Of a DNA stretch of 64,000 nucleotides, positions 8,660 through 16,838 are shown in pieces (within the stretch, counting starts at the first letter, position 1; each line of letters opens with the position of its first letter). This DNA comes from Bacteroidota bacterium. Lineage in GTDB: Bacteria; Bacteroidota; Bacteroidia; Chitinophagales; Chitinophagaceae. The notes under the pieces are model-generated. The model did no database searches and had not been told where the DNA came from. It saw nothing but the letters and a program-made list of their open reading frames with translations. The position numbers were made by a program, and so were the translations under genes. The DNA lies in NCBI GenBank assembly GCA_018266775.1, contig JAFDZS010000005.1, positions 231,094 to 295,093 on the forward strand, written 5' to 3'.

Positions 8660-10000
8660 ATGAAAAAACGTTTGGTCATATTAGGTGCAGGAGAAAGCGG
8701 TGTGGGTGCAGCCATACTGGCACAGCAACAGGGCTACGATGTTTTTGTAAGCGATGGCGGGGTAATAAAAGAAGCATATAAACAGGAGTTAACAGCACAC
8801 AGCATAGCATTTGAAGAAGCCAGGCATACCGAAGCCAGCATATTGAATGCAGATGAAGTGATGAAAAGTCCGGGCATACCAGAAAAGAATGAACTGGTAA
8901 AAAAGATCAGGGCAAAAGGCATCACCATCATCAGCGAAATAGAACTGGCATACAGGTATAAAGGCAACAGTAAGATCATTGCCATTTCGGGAAGCAACGG
9001 TAAAACCACCACCACTGCGTTAACGTACCACATTTGCAAACATGGCGGCAGCAACTGCGCTATGGTAGGCAATATCGGGTATTCGTTTGCAAAGCAGGTG
9101 GCGCTTGACCCCAAGCCCTTGTACATTGCCGAGATCAGTTCTTTTCAGTTGGATGATATCGTCACATTCCGGCCGGATGTGGCCATACTCACCAACATCA
9201 CAGAAGATCATCTCGACAGGTATGAGTATAAGATGGAAAACTACATCAGCAGCAAGTTCAGGATAGCCATGAACCAGCAGGCTGAAGATGTGTTCATCTA
9301 TTCCCTTGATGATGCGGTAACAACGGAGTCAATTAATAACTATCACATTAAATCAACACTAGCCCCATTTACCATGAGTAAACCACTACCGCAGGGAGCA
9401 TACCTGATGAATGCAAAAATGCACCTGAAATGGAAAAACGAGGAAATGCAGATGAGTATAGAAGATTTTGCACTAAAAGGAAAACACAATCATTACAACA
9501 GTATGGCAGCAAGTTTAGCCGCATCGGCAATAGACATCAGGAAGGAGAAGATCAGGGAAGCCCTGCAAACTTTTGAAAGCCTGGAACACAGGATGGAGCC
9601 GGTGTCTTCAATCAAAAATGTGGAGTTCATTAACGACAGTAAAGCCACTAACGTAAACAGCACCTGGTTTGCGCTGGAAAGCATGGAAAAACCCGTGATA
9701 CTGATTTTAGGCGGCGTTGATAAAGGCAACGATTACTCATTGATTAAAGAACTGGTGAAAGAAAAAGTAAAAGCAATTGTGTGCATGGGAATTGATAACA
9801 GTAAGATACATGCAGCCTTTGAAGACGTGGTGCCGGATATTGCAGATACCGCTTCTGCAAGAGATGCAGTACAAACCGCTTTCAGCTTTGCCGCAAAAGG
9901 AGATGTGGTGTTATTAAGCCCGGCCTGCGCCAGCTTCGACCTGTTTAAAAATTATGAAGACAGGGGCAAACAATTTAAACAGGCAGTAAAAGAATTGTAA
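8660..10000 (+). CDS. murD: UDP-N-acetylmuramoylalanine--D-glutamate ligase MurD
   Basis: MurD adds D-glutamate to UDP-MurNAc-L-Ala. The 446-residue protein has the N-terminal UDP-binding segment ILGAGESGVGAA (7-18), the P-loop GSNGKTTT (111-118), the NITEDHLDRY segment and the C-terminal LSPACASFDLFKNYEDRG motif that is diagnostic for MurD among Mur ligases. ATG start, MKKRLVILGAGESG. It follows the repeat-bearing spacer after mraY and is followed by two hairpins before ftsW. Confidence 0.96.
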   Translation: MKKRLVILGAGESGVGAAILAQQQGYDVFVSDGGVIKEAYKQELTAHSIAFEEARHTEASILNADEVMKSPGIPEKNELVKKIRAKGITIISEIELAYRYKGNSKIIAISGSNGKTTTTALTYHICKHGGSNCAMVGNIGYSFAKQVALDPKPLYIAEISSFQLDDIVTFRPDVAILTNITEDHLDRYEYKMENYISSKFRIAMNQQAEDVFIYSLDDAVTTESINNYHIKSTLAPFTMSKPLPQGAYLMNAKMHLKWKNEEMQMSIEDFALKGKHNHYNSMAASLAASAIDIRKEKIREALQTFESLEHRMEPVSSIKNVEFINDSKATNVNSTWFALESMEKPVILILGGVDKGNDYSLIKELVKEKVKAIVCMGIDNSKIHAAFEDVVPDIADTASARDAVQTAFSFAAKGDVVLLSPACASFDLFKNYEDRGKQFKQAVKEL

Positions 10001-10002
10001 CC

Positions 10003-10018
10003 GGAAGCTCCGGCTTCC
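10003..10018. repeat. Small hairpin after murD
   Basis: GGAAGC (10003-10008) and GCTTCC (10013-10018) form a 6-bp stem with a 4-base loop just after the murD stop codon. No T-run follows, so it is not a typical terminator. Confidence 0.4.
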
Positions 10019-10024
10019 AGCTAT

Positions 10025-10058
10025 ATGCGTCAAGACGGCTCCAAGCCGTCAGACGCAT
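10025..10058 (-). repeat. REP-like hairpin between murD and ftsW
   Basis: A 34-bp imperfect palindrome. Read on the minus strand its arms are ATGCGTCTGACGGC and GCCGTCTTGACGCAT with a TTGGA loop. The stem is complete except for a bulge at the GTC/GAC centre. A second copy lies at 35529-35562 and differs at only two positions, which pair with each other. The GTCTGAC core is shared with the hairpins around the transposase at 42.4 kb. Confidence 0.75.
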
Positions 10059-10069
10059 AAAAAAACAAA

Positions 10070-11320
10070 ATGGCAACAACAGTAAACATAAAAGAATTAT
10101 TCACGCCCAACATCAGCGGCAATTTGGTAAGTAAAACCAAAGGCGACCGTGTGATATGGGGCATCGTGGTCATTCTTACATTAATCAGTTTACTGGTGGT
10201 GTACAGCAGTATTGGTTCTTTGGCATATAAATACAGTAAGAGTACGGAAAGCTATTTGTTCAAACAGTTTGGCTTTATCGTGCTGGGTTTACTGGTCATC
10301 TATTTTGCACACCGGGTAAATTATACCATTTATGCAAGAGTGGCGAAGATATTATACCTGATCTCCATTCCATTAATGATATACACTTTATTCTTTGGTG
10401 CAAAGATTAACGAAGGCAGCCGCTGGATCAAGTTGCCCATCATTAACATGACCATGCAAACATCAGACCTTGCCAAGCTGGCCTTGTTCATGTACCTGAG
10501 TTTGCAGTTGAGCCGTAAGCAAAGTGTGATCAAAGATTTTAAAAAAGGTTTTGTGCCCATCATTACACCAGTGATCATCATTTGTGCATTGATAGCACCT
10601 GCCAATTTATCTACTGCATTACTGGTGGGTGCCACCAGTTTTATGCTGATGTTTATTGGAAGGGTGCACACCAAACATTTATTGTTGTCTGCAGGTGTGG
10701 CAATGATTCCCCTCGCATTACTGCTGACCATTGCAATGACCACGTACAACAAAGCAGAACATAAAGCATCATTGCCTGGTTTTTTAAATATCGGGAGAAT
10801 ACCCACATGGATTGGCCGTGTACAAACATTCATTTACAGCAGTAAAGAAGACGAAACAGAAAAATCTTACCAGATCAACCAGGCAAAAATTGCCATTGCC
10901 AATGGCAGTTGGTTGGGTAAAGGCCCTGGCCATAGTGAAGCAAGAAATTTCTTACCACATTCGTACAGTGATTTTATTTATGCCATCATAATAGAAGAGT
11001 ATGGTTTTGTTGGGGCTGCATTTGTAGTGTTTGTGTACTTGTTGTTTTTATATAGATGTATCAGGGTGTATAGAAAATGCCCTTTTGCATTCGGTGCATT
11101 CCTGGCACTGGCGTTAAGTTTTACGTTGGTGATACAGGCCATAGCCAATATGGGTGTGGCAGTAAATGTATTTCCCAACACAGGGGTAACGTTACCGTTA
11201 GTGAGTATGGGCGGAAGCAGTTTTTTATTCACTTGTTTGTCCATCGGTATCATATTAAGTGTGGCAAGAAACGTGGAGCAATTAGAGCCGGCGCAAACAG
11301 AGAAAGAAGCAACAGCATAA
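10070..11320 (+). CDS. ftsW: Septal peptidoglycan polymerase FtsW (SEDS family)
   Basis: FtsW is the SEDS glycosyltransferase that polymerises lipid II at the septum with the class B PBP encoded upstream. The 416-residue protein has about ten membrane helices and the family motifs GSRWIKL (after the fourth helix region), DLAKLALFMYLS, and the late GVTLPLVSMGGSSF segment. A periplasmic loop region with KEDETEKSYQINQAKIAIA precedes GKGPGHSEARNFLPHSYSDF, as in other FtsW/RodA proteins. FtsW rather than RodA is chosen because of its place in the dcw cluster. Confidence 0.94.
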   Translation: MATTVNIKELFTPNISGNLVSKTKGDRVIWGIVVILTLISLLVVYSSIGSLAYKYSKSTESYLFKQFGFIVLGLLVIYFAHRVNYTIYARVAKILYLISIPLMIYTLFFGAKINEGSRWIKLPIINMTMQTSDLAKLALFMYLSLQLSRKQSVIKDFKKGFVPIITPVIIICALIAPANLSTALLVGATSFMLMFIGRVHTKHLLLSAGVAMIPLALLLTIAMTTYNKAEHKASLPGFLNIGRIPTWIGRVQTFIYSSKEDETEKSYQINQAKIAIANGSWLGKGPGHSEARNFLPHSYSDFIYAIIIEEYGFVGAAFVVFVYLLFLYRCIRVYRKCPFAFGAFLALALSFTLVIQAIANMGVAVNVFPNTGVTLPLVSMGGSSFLFTCLSIGIILSVARNVEQLEPAQTEKEATA

Positions 11321-11339
11321 ACCATTGAAATTGTAAAGC

Positions 11340-12434
11340 ATGTCTGGCAACAGCATTATCATAGCAGGAGGGGGAACAGGCGGGCATATTTTTCCGGCCA
11401 TAGCCATAGCCAATGCCATAAAAAAAATACAACCGCAAACAGAGTTTTTGTTTGTGGGGGCAAAAGGAAAAATGGAAATGGAAAAAGTGCCGCAGGCCGG
11501 GTTTAGTATAGAAGGGTTAGACATTGCAGGGTTCAACAGAAGTTCTTTGATAAAAAATATTGGATTGCCTTTTAAGCTCATCAAAAGTTTTTTCCAGGTA
11601 AGGCGCATCTTCAATCAGTTTCAGCCCAAGGCAGTAATTGGTGTGGGTGGCTATTCCAGTTTTCCGGTGTTGCGCCTGGCGCAGTCGAAAGGAATCAAAA
11701 CTTTTATACACGAAAGCAATTCATTTGCAGGAAAAGCAAACATCATGCTGGGTAAAAACGCAACAGCCATTTTTGTAGCCAGCGATGGAATGGAAAAATT
11801 TTTTCCGGCCAACAAGATCATTCAAACCGGCAACCCGGTAAGGGCAAGTATTTCGCAAAGTGTTATAACACGTGAAGAAGGGATACGGTTTTTTGGATTG
11901 GATCCTGCACAAAAAACAGTTTTGTCTATCGGTGGCAGTTTGGGGGCCAAAAGCATTAACGAAGCTATTGCTGCAAACATGGATGCATTTGCTGCCAATA
12001 ATCTGCAACTCATCTGGCAAACCGGTAAACCATTTGCTGAACAGGGCAAAGCCGCAGGTGCAGGAAAAACTAATGTATGGGTGAATGATTTTATCACACA
12101 AATGGAATATGCCTATGCAGCAGCCGACCTGGTGATCAGCCGCAGCGGTGCAATGACAATTGCGGAATTATGTGTGATGAAAAAACCGGCTGTACTGGTG
12201 CCTTTTCCCTATGCGGCAGAGGATCATCAAACCGTAAATGCACAAAATTTAGTTAATAAAAATGCAGGCATAATGGTGAAAGATAGTGAGGCGTTACATC
12301 AACTGGTGCCGGCAATCATCAGTTTATCTAAAGATGAACAGCAGCAAAATGAATTGGAAAATAATATCGGTAAACTGGGTGTCACCAATGCCGATGTAAT
12401 TATAGCACAGGAAATATTGAAACGCATACAGTGA
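11340..12434 (+). CDS. murG: Lipid II synthase MurG (GT28 family)
   Basis: MurG adds GlcNAc from UDP-GlcNAc to lipid I on the inner face of the membrane. The 364-residue GT-B protein shows the N-terminal glycine loop AGGGTGGHIFPA (9-20), the second loop GVGGYSSFP, and the donor-site segment ISRSGAMTIAELCVMKKPAVLVPFP split across the C-terminal lobe. ATG start 19 bp after ftsW; its stop overlaps the murC start. Confidence 0.96.
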   Translation: MSGNSIIIAGGGTGGHIFPAIAIANAIKKIQPQTEFLFVGAKGKMEMEKVPQAGFSIEGLDIAGFNRSSLIKNIGLPFKLIKSFFQVRRIFNQFQPKAVIGVGGYSSFPVLRLAQSKGIKTFIHESNSFAGKANIMLGKNATAIFVASDGMEKFFPANKIIQTGNPVRASISQSVITREEGIRFFGLDPAQKTVLSIGGSLGAKSINEAIAANMDAFAANNLQLIWQTGKPFAEQGKAAGAGKTNVWVNDFITQMEYAYAAADLVISRSGAMTIAELCVMKKPAVLVPFPYAAEDHQTVNAQNLVNKNAGIMVKDSEALHQLVPAIISLSKDEQQQNELENNIGKLGVTNADVIIAQEILKRIQ

Positions 12435-13798
12435 TAGATGTAAAGAACATACAGAGAATTTATTTCGCCGGAATAGGAGGAATCGGGATGAGTGCACTGG
12501 CAAGATATTTTAAATCGAAAGGAGTAACAGTAAGCGGTTACGATAAAACCGAAACCGTGCTCACCAAACAATTAGTGCAGGAAGGGATAGCGGTGCATTA
12601 TGAAGATAATATTGAGCTCATTGACAAACAGGCACAGCTGGTGGTATACACACCAGCCATACCCAAAGATCATGCAGAACTGAATTACTATCGCGATCAC
12701 CAGTACACAGTTGTAAAACGCAGCGATGTACTCGGTGCCATTACCAGCAGTTCATTCAATATTTGTGTGGCAGGCACGCATGGCAAAACCACTACCAGTA
12801 CCATGGTGGCACATATACTGCAGCACAGCGGTTTTGGATGCAATGCATTTTTAGGTGGCATAGCTGTGAACTATAACAGTAATTTCTGGGCAAGCGAAAA
12901 CAATGTATGTGTGGTGGAAGCAGACGAGTACGACAGAAGTTTTTTGAAATTAAGTCCTGATGTGGCCATTATCACCGCGATGGATCCGGATCACCTGGAT
13001 ATTTATGGCACAGCAGAAAATGTGGAGCAGGCGTTCATCGATTTTTCGTTGAAGGTAAAAGCAGGGGGTACATTGCTGAGCAGGTATGGATTGAAAAGAG
13101 GAAATGAATTGAAAGCAGCGCAGCATTTGACATATCACATGAACAATGAAAAGGCAAATGCATACGCAGCAAACATTACAACAAATAACGGCAGCTACCA
13201 GTTTGATGTAGTTACTGCACAATGGCAATTGAAAAATGTGGTGCTGCACATGGGTGGCATGCACAATATAGAAAACATGGTTGCTGCAATAACCGTAGCA
13301 CATCAACTGAAAATTGATGATGAAAAAATTAAAGCAGCAGTAAGTTCTTTTAAAGGAGTAAAGCGGCGGTTTGAGTACATAGTGAAGAACGAAAAGGTGG
13401 TATACATAGATGACTATGCACATCACCCGGATGAACTGAGGGCATTGTTAACTGGTGCAAAGAAATTATTTCCTGGTAAAAAGTGTACTGTGATTTTTCA
13501 ACCACACCTGTACACCCGAACACGGGATTTTGCCGATGGCTTTGCAGCAAGCTTAAGCCTGGCTGGTGAAGTGATACTGTTACCCATTTATCCTGCAAGA
13601 GAAATGCCGATAGAAGGTGTGACAAGTGAAATGATTTTAGATAAAATAACTGTTGAACAAAAGCAAATTAAAACCAAAGCCGAAATAGCAGAGTGGATAA
13701 AGCATAATCAATCACCCGTATTGATTACAGCAGGTGCCGGAGATATTGACACTTTGGTGGAACCAATAAAAAAAATAATAACAGAACAAAATAAGTAA
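12431..13798 (+). CDS. murC: UDP-N-acetylmuramate--L-alanine ligase MurC
   Basis: MurC attaches L-alanine to UDP-MurNAc, the first peptide step. The 455-residue enzyme has the nucleotide-sugar loop GIGGIGMSALA (14-24), the P-loop GTHGKTT (115-121), the EADEYDRSFL segment and the DDYAHHPDE motif. The start is a GTG at 12431 that overlaps the murG stop (GTGA), so the two are probably translationally coupled. Confidence 0.96.
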   Translation: MIDVKNIQRIYFAGIGGIGMSALARYFKSKGVTVSGYDKTETVLTKQLVQEGIAVHYEDNIELIDKQAQLVVYTPAIPKDHAELNYYRDHQYTVVKRSDVLGAITSSSFNICVAGTHGKTTTSTMVAHILQHSGFGCNAFLGGIAVNYNSNFWASENNVCVVEADEYDRSFLKLSPDVAIITAMDPDHLDIYGTAENVEQAFIDFSLKVKAGGTLLSRYGLKRGNELKAAQHLTYHMNNEKANAYAANITTNNGSYQFDVVTAQWQLKNVVLHMGGMHNIENMVAAITVAHQLKIDDEKIKAAVSSFKGVKRRFEYIVKNEKVVYIDDYAHHPDELRALLTGAKKLFPGKKCTVIFQPHLYTRTRDFADGFAASLSLAGEVILLPIYPAREMPIEGVTSEMILDKITVEQKQIKTKAEIAEWIKHNQSPVLITAGAGDIDTLVEPIKKIITEQNK

Positions 13799-13815
13799 AA
13801 CACAATCTCCTTCAT

Positions 13816-13851
13816 GTCCCTTCTCCTTTGGGGAAGGATGGGAAGGGGCCG
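13816..13851 (-). repeat. G/C-rich hairpin repeat before ftsQ
   Basis: A stretch with CCCTTCTCCTTTGGGG followed by AAGGATGGGAAGGGGCC fills most of the murC-ftsQ spacer. Read on the minus strand (GGCCCCTTCCCATCC then TTCCCC) it resembles each end of the element at 16607-16717, so it looks like a single copy of the same repeat family. Confidence 0.55.
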
Positions 13852-13855
13852 AGAA

Positions 13856-15115
13856 ATGGAAGAAAAAAAACGATACAGTATCAAGAAAATTCTGTTGACT
13901 GTGCTTTGGGTATCCATCAGCGCAGTGACTACTGTATTGCTGGTGGCAGCCATAAGAAAAAAAGATGCGGCTAAATGTAAGGGCATTGAAATAAAAATTA
14001 CGGGAATAGAAAAAACAGATGGCCTGAGATTTGTAGATGAAGAGGATGTTCAGCAAACTATTAAAGCTATCTGCAACGGGAACCCGAAATTAAAGCCCAT
14101 CAGCGCTTTTGATTTAAGAAAAATGGAAGCAGAACTGGAAAAAAGCAAGTGGGTGAGAAATGCAGAATTGTTCTTTGATAATAATGATGTATTGAATGTA
14201 TTGCTGCAGGAACGGGAACCCGTGGCACGAGTATTTACGGCCACCGGCGCATCTTTCTACATTGATACCGCATTGGCCATGTTGCCGCTGAGCGACAAAT
14301 ACACAGCACGGTTGCCGGTGTTCACCGGTTTTCCGAATGAACAACAGGTGTTATCTGCTGCAGACAGTGGTTTATTGAGAGATATCAGCACCATCAGTAT
14401 AGCCATGCAGAAAGATTCTTTCCGCACCGCAATGATAGACCAGGTGGATATCACGCCACAGCGCAGTTTCGAAATGATACCAAAGATCGGCAACCAGTTA
14501 ATCGTATTTGGAGATGCCAGTGCTGCCGAAGAAAAATTTAATAAACTGGAATTGTTTTATAAGGAAGTGATGATGAAAGCGGGATGGCATACCTACAGCG
14601 TCATCAACGTACAATATAAAAACCAGGTGGTGGCAAAAAAATGGGGCGCAGAAGATAAAACAGCAGACTCGCTGCGTACACTGCAGATCATGCAAATGAT
14701 TGCAGCGAATGCAGCACGCCAGGCACAGGATTCATTGAATACAATAGAACAGGACAACAGCAATAACACGCCAGACAGCAGCATGATACAGCAGTCAATA
14801 CAACGCGATGAACATGCAGCAACTGGTACTGTAAACGAACTACCACTGGAGCCAGAAAACAAACAACCAGTTTTTAATCCAGAAAACACTAATCCGTTAC
14901 CCTCGGAAAAACATTCCGGCGGAACAACACCTGCCTCATCCCATTCCAATCCTTCGCAAAAACCAGGCGCAGTAAAACCTGCTGCCACCAACTCCAAACC
15001 CGCAGAAAAACCCGGCGCAAAAGCGCCACCCAAAAAACCTGTTGTACCAGCGGCAAAACCGCAACCACAACAGGGAAAAACAAAGGCAGTAATGCCCGCG
15101 AAAAATGATTATTAG
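13856..15115 (+). CDS. ftsQ: Cell division protein FtsQ/DivIB with long C-terminal tail
   Basis: FtsQ is a bitopic divisome scaffold linking FtsL-like proteins to the rest of the machine. From ATG 13856 the product has 419 residues: cytoplasmic basic N-terminus, membrane helix (about 11-33), a POTRA-like domain (about 45-120) and the beta domain (about 125-265). An in-frame ATG at 13814 would add 14 residues read out of a repeat element (MSLLLWGRMG), so I prefer the later start. Unusually, about 125 residues at the C-terminus (from ~295) are Pro/Lys/Ala/Gln-rich and look disordered. It is assigned by topology, POTRA segment and position before ftsA; sequence conservation is weak in this family. 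Confidence 0.88.
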   Translation: MEEKKRYSIKKILLTVLWVSISAVTTVLLVAAIRKKDAAKCKGIEIKITGIEKTDGLRFVDEEDVQQTIKAICNGNPKLKPISAFDLRKMEAELEKSKWVRNAELFFDNNDVLNVLLQEREPVARVFTATGASFYIDTALAMLPLSDKYTARLPVFTGFPNEQQVLSAADSGLLRDISTISIAMQKDSFRTAMIDQVDITPQRSFEMIPKIGNQLIVFGDASAAEEKFNKLELFYKEVMMKAGWHTYSVINVQYKNQVVAKKWGAEDKTADSLRTLQIMQMIAANAARQAQDSLNTIEQDNSNNTPDSSMIQQSIQRDEHAATGTVNELPLEPENKQPVFNPENTNPLPSEKHSGGTTPASSHSNPSQKPGAVKPAATNSKPAEKPGAKAPPKKPVVPAAKPQPQQGKTKAVMPAKNDY

Positions 15116-15235
15116 CAGCGTGAATGGGGAGTGGTGAAATGTGAATGGTCAATAGTGAATCGTGAACTAACCATCAACCTTTAACCATCAACATTCAACT
15201 GATTAAACAGACACAAACACACAAAACATACAATT

Positions 15236-16606
15236 ATGAATCACGAACAACCCATCATTGTAGGCCTGGATATCGGCACCACAAAGATTGCTGCTATAGC
15301 CGGACGCAAGAATGAATACGGCAAACTGGAGATACTCGGTTTTGGCCGTGCCAATAGTAATGGTGTGCAGCACGGTATGGTGCTCAACATCGATCAAACC
15401 ATCAAGGCCATTGAAATGGCATTAAAAAATTGCTACGACTCTAACCCCAACCTGGAAATTGGAGAAGTGTACGTTGGTATCGCCGGCCATCATATCAAAA
15501 GCCTGCAAACCCGTGGAGACATTGTGCGACAGAGCGTGGAAGAAGAAATCAGCCAGGCAGAAATCGACCGCCTCATCGCTGATCAATACCGCACCTATAT
15601 TCCTGCCGGTGACCAGATCATTGATGTAATACCGCAGGAATTCACCGTGGATAACTTTCAAAATATTCCTAACCCCATTGGATACAGTGGTGTAAAAGTG
15701 GGAGCGAATTTTCATATCATCACCGGCGATAAAAATGCCATCCGCAACATCAACCGCAGTGTTGAAAAAGCGGGATTGCGTACAAAAGATTTAGTGCTGC
15801 AACCATTGGCATCTGCCGCAGCCGTTATGTGCGACCAGGACCTGGAAGCTGGTGTTGCCATTGTGGATATTGGTGGCGGTACAACTGACCTTGCTGTTTT
15901 TTATGAAGGTATTTTAAAACATACAGCCGTGATTCCTTTCGGTGGAGAAAATATTACCAACGATATCAAAACCGGTTTGGGTGTATTAAAAACACAGGCC
16001 GAACAAATGAAAGTACAGTTTGGCAGTGCATTGTCAGACGAAGCAAAGTCAAATGCCTTCATTACCATTCCCGGTTTACGTGGCATGGCACCCAAAGAAA
16101 TTTCTGTAAAGAACCTGGCAGCTATCATACAGGCACGCATGAGCGAAATTATGGACTTTGTTACTTATCATTTAAAACAAGTAGGATTAGATACCCGCAT
16201 GCTGAATGGTGGAATTATTTTAACTGGTGGTGGCTCTCAATTGAAACATCTGATACAGTTAACCGAATATGTAACCGGTTTGAATGCACGTATCGGTTAT
16301 CCTAATGAACACCTGGCATCCGGCCATATTGAAGAACTGGCCAAACCCATGTACAGCACCTGTATTGGTTTAATACTGAAAGGATATAACGATTACGAAA
16401 ACAAAAGCAAACAGTTTGAAGATAGCTTCAAAAAAATTCCTGTACCGGAAACATTGCAGCAGGAACCTGTTGATGAAGTGCTGGATGTAACAGAAGAAGC
16501 GAAGCCCATAAAGATCAAACAACGCAAAACATTGAAAGGATTTATGGATTCATTTAAAATAGGACTGATAGACTTATTCAAAGAAGAAGAAGATGCGAAG
16601 TTGTAA
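15236..16606 (+). CDS. ftsA: Cell division protein FtsA
   Basis: FtsA is the actin-like ATPase that tethers FtsZ filaments to the membrane. The 456-residue protein has the phosphate-1 motif GLDIGTTKIAA (near residue 9), the SHS2/1C region after about residue 85, the phosphate-2 segment VDIGGGTTDLAVF and the adenosine motif ILTGGGSQL. The last ~20 residues (GFMDSFKIGLIDLFKEEE) form an amphipathic helix suited to membrane binding. ATG start; it is 120 bp after ftsQ, in a spacer with no strong signal beyond short CATCAACC repeats. Confidence 0.96.
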   Translation: MNHEQPIIVGLDIGTTKIAAIAGRKNEYGKLEILGFGRANSNGVQHGMVLNIDQTIKAIEMALKNCYDSNPNLEIGEVYVGIAGHHIKSLQTRGDIVRQSVEEEISQAEIDRLIADQYRTYIPAGDQIIDVIPQEFTVDNFQNIPNPIGYSGVKVGANFHIITGDKNAIRNINRSVEKAGLRTKDLVLQPLASAAAVMCDQDLEAGVAIVDIGGGTTDLAVFYEGILKHTAVIPFGGENITNDIKTGLGVLKTQAEQMKVQFGSALSDEAKSNAFITIPGLRGMAPKEISVKNLAAIIQARMSEIMDFVTYHLKQVGLDTRMLNGGIILTGGGSQLKHLIQLTEYVTGLNARIGYPNEHLASGHIEELAKPMYSTCIGLILKGYNDYENKSKQFEDSFKKIPVPETLQQEPVDEVLDVTEEAKPIKIKQRKTLKGFMDSFKIGLIDLFKEEEDAKL

Positions 16607-16717
16607 GGCCCCCTCAATCCCCCAAAGGGGGAAAAGAGAAGCAGCAGCCCGTAATGAAAAGTTCTTTTAAAAATACATGGTCTTTAAAGCCCCTCCTTCG
16701 GAGGGGTTGGGGAGGCC
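16607..16717. repeat. MITE-like element with inverted G/C-rich termini after ftsA
   Basis: Immediately after the ftsA stop, GGCCCCCTCAATCCCCC (16607-16623) and the following AAAGGGGG form a hairpin. At the other end, CCCCTCCTTCGGAGGGG and TTGGGGAGGCC (16690-16717) form a second hairpin in opposite orientation. The outer ends are inverted copies (GGCC-C-CCTCAA against TTGGGGAGGCC). About 50 bp lie between. This 111-bp arrangement is typical of small non-coding elements; it may also end or attenuate ftsA transcripts. Confidence 0.55.
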
Positions 16718-16838
16718 AATAACCCATTATCACTGAGTAAATATTTTCTTTCTTACTAATTGAAAAATAAATACTCTTTAAATTCTAACAGCTCATTAAA
16801 GTCTTTGGTGATTTTAAGGGCTATAAAACAAACAAGCT

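Noticed and set aside
13814..13855. 14-residue N-terminal extension of FtsQ
   Set aside because: It is read from a G/C-rich repeat and precedes a normal basic N-terminus starting at 13856.
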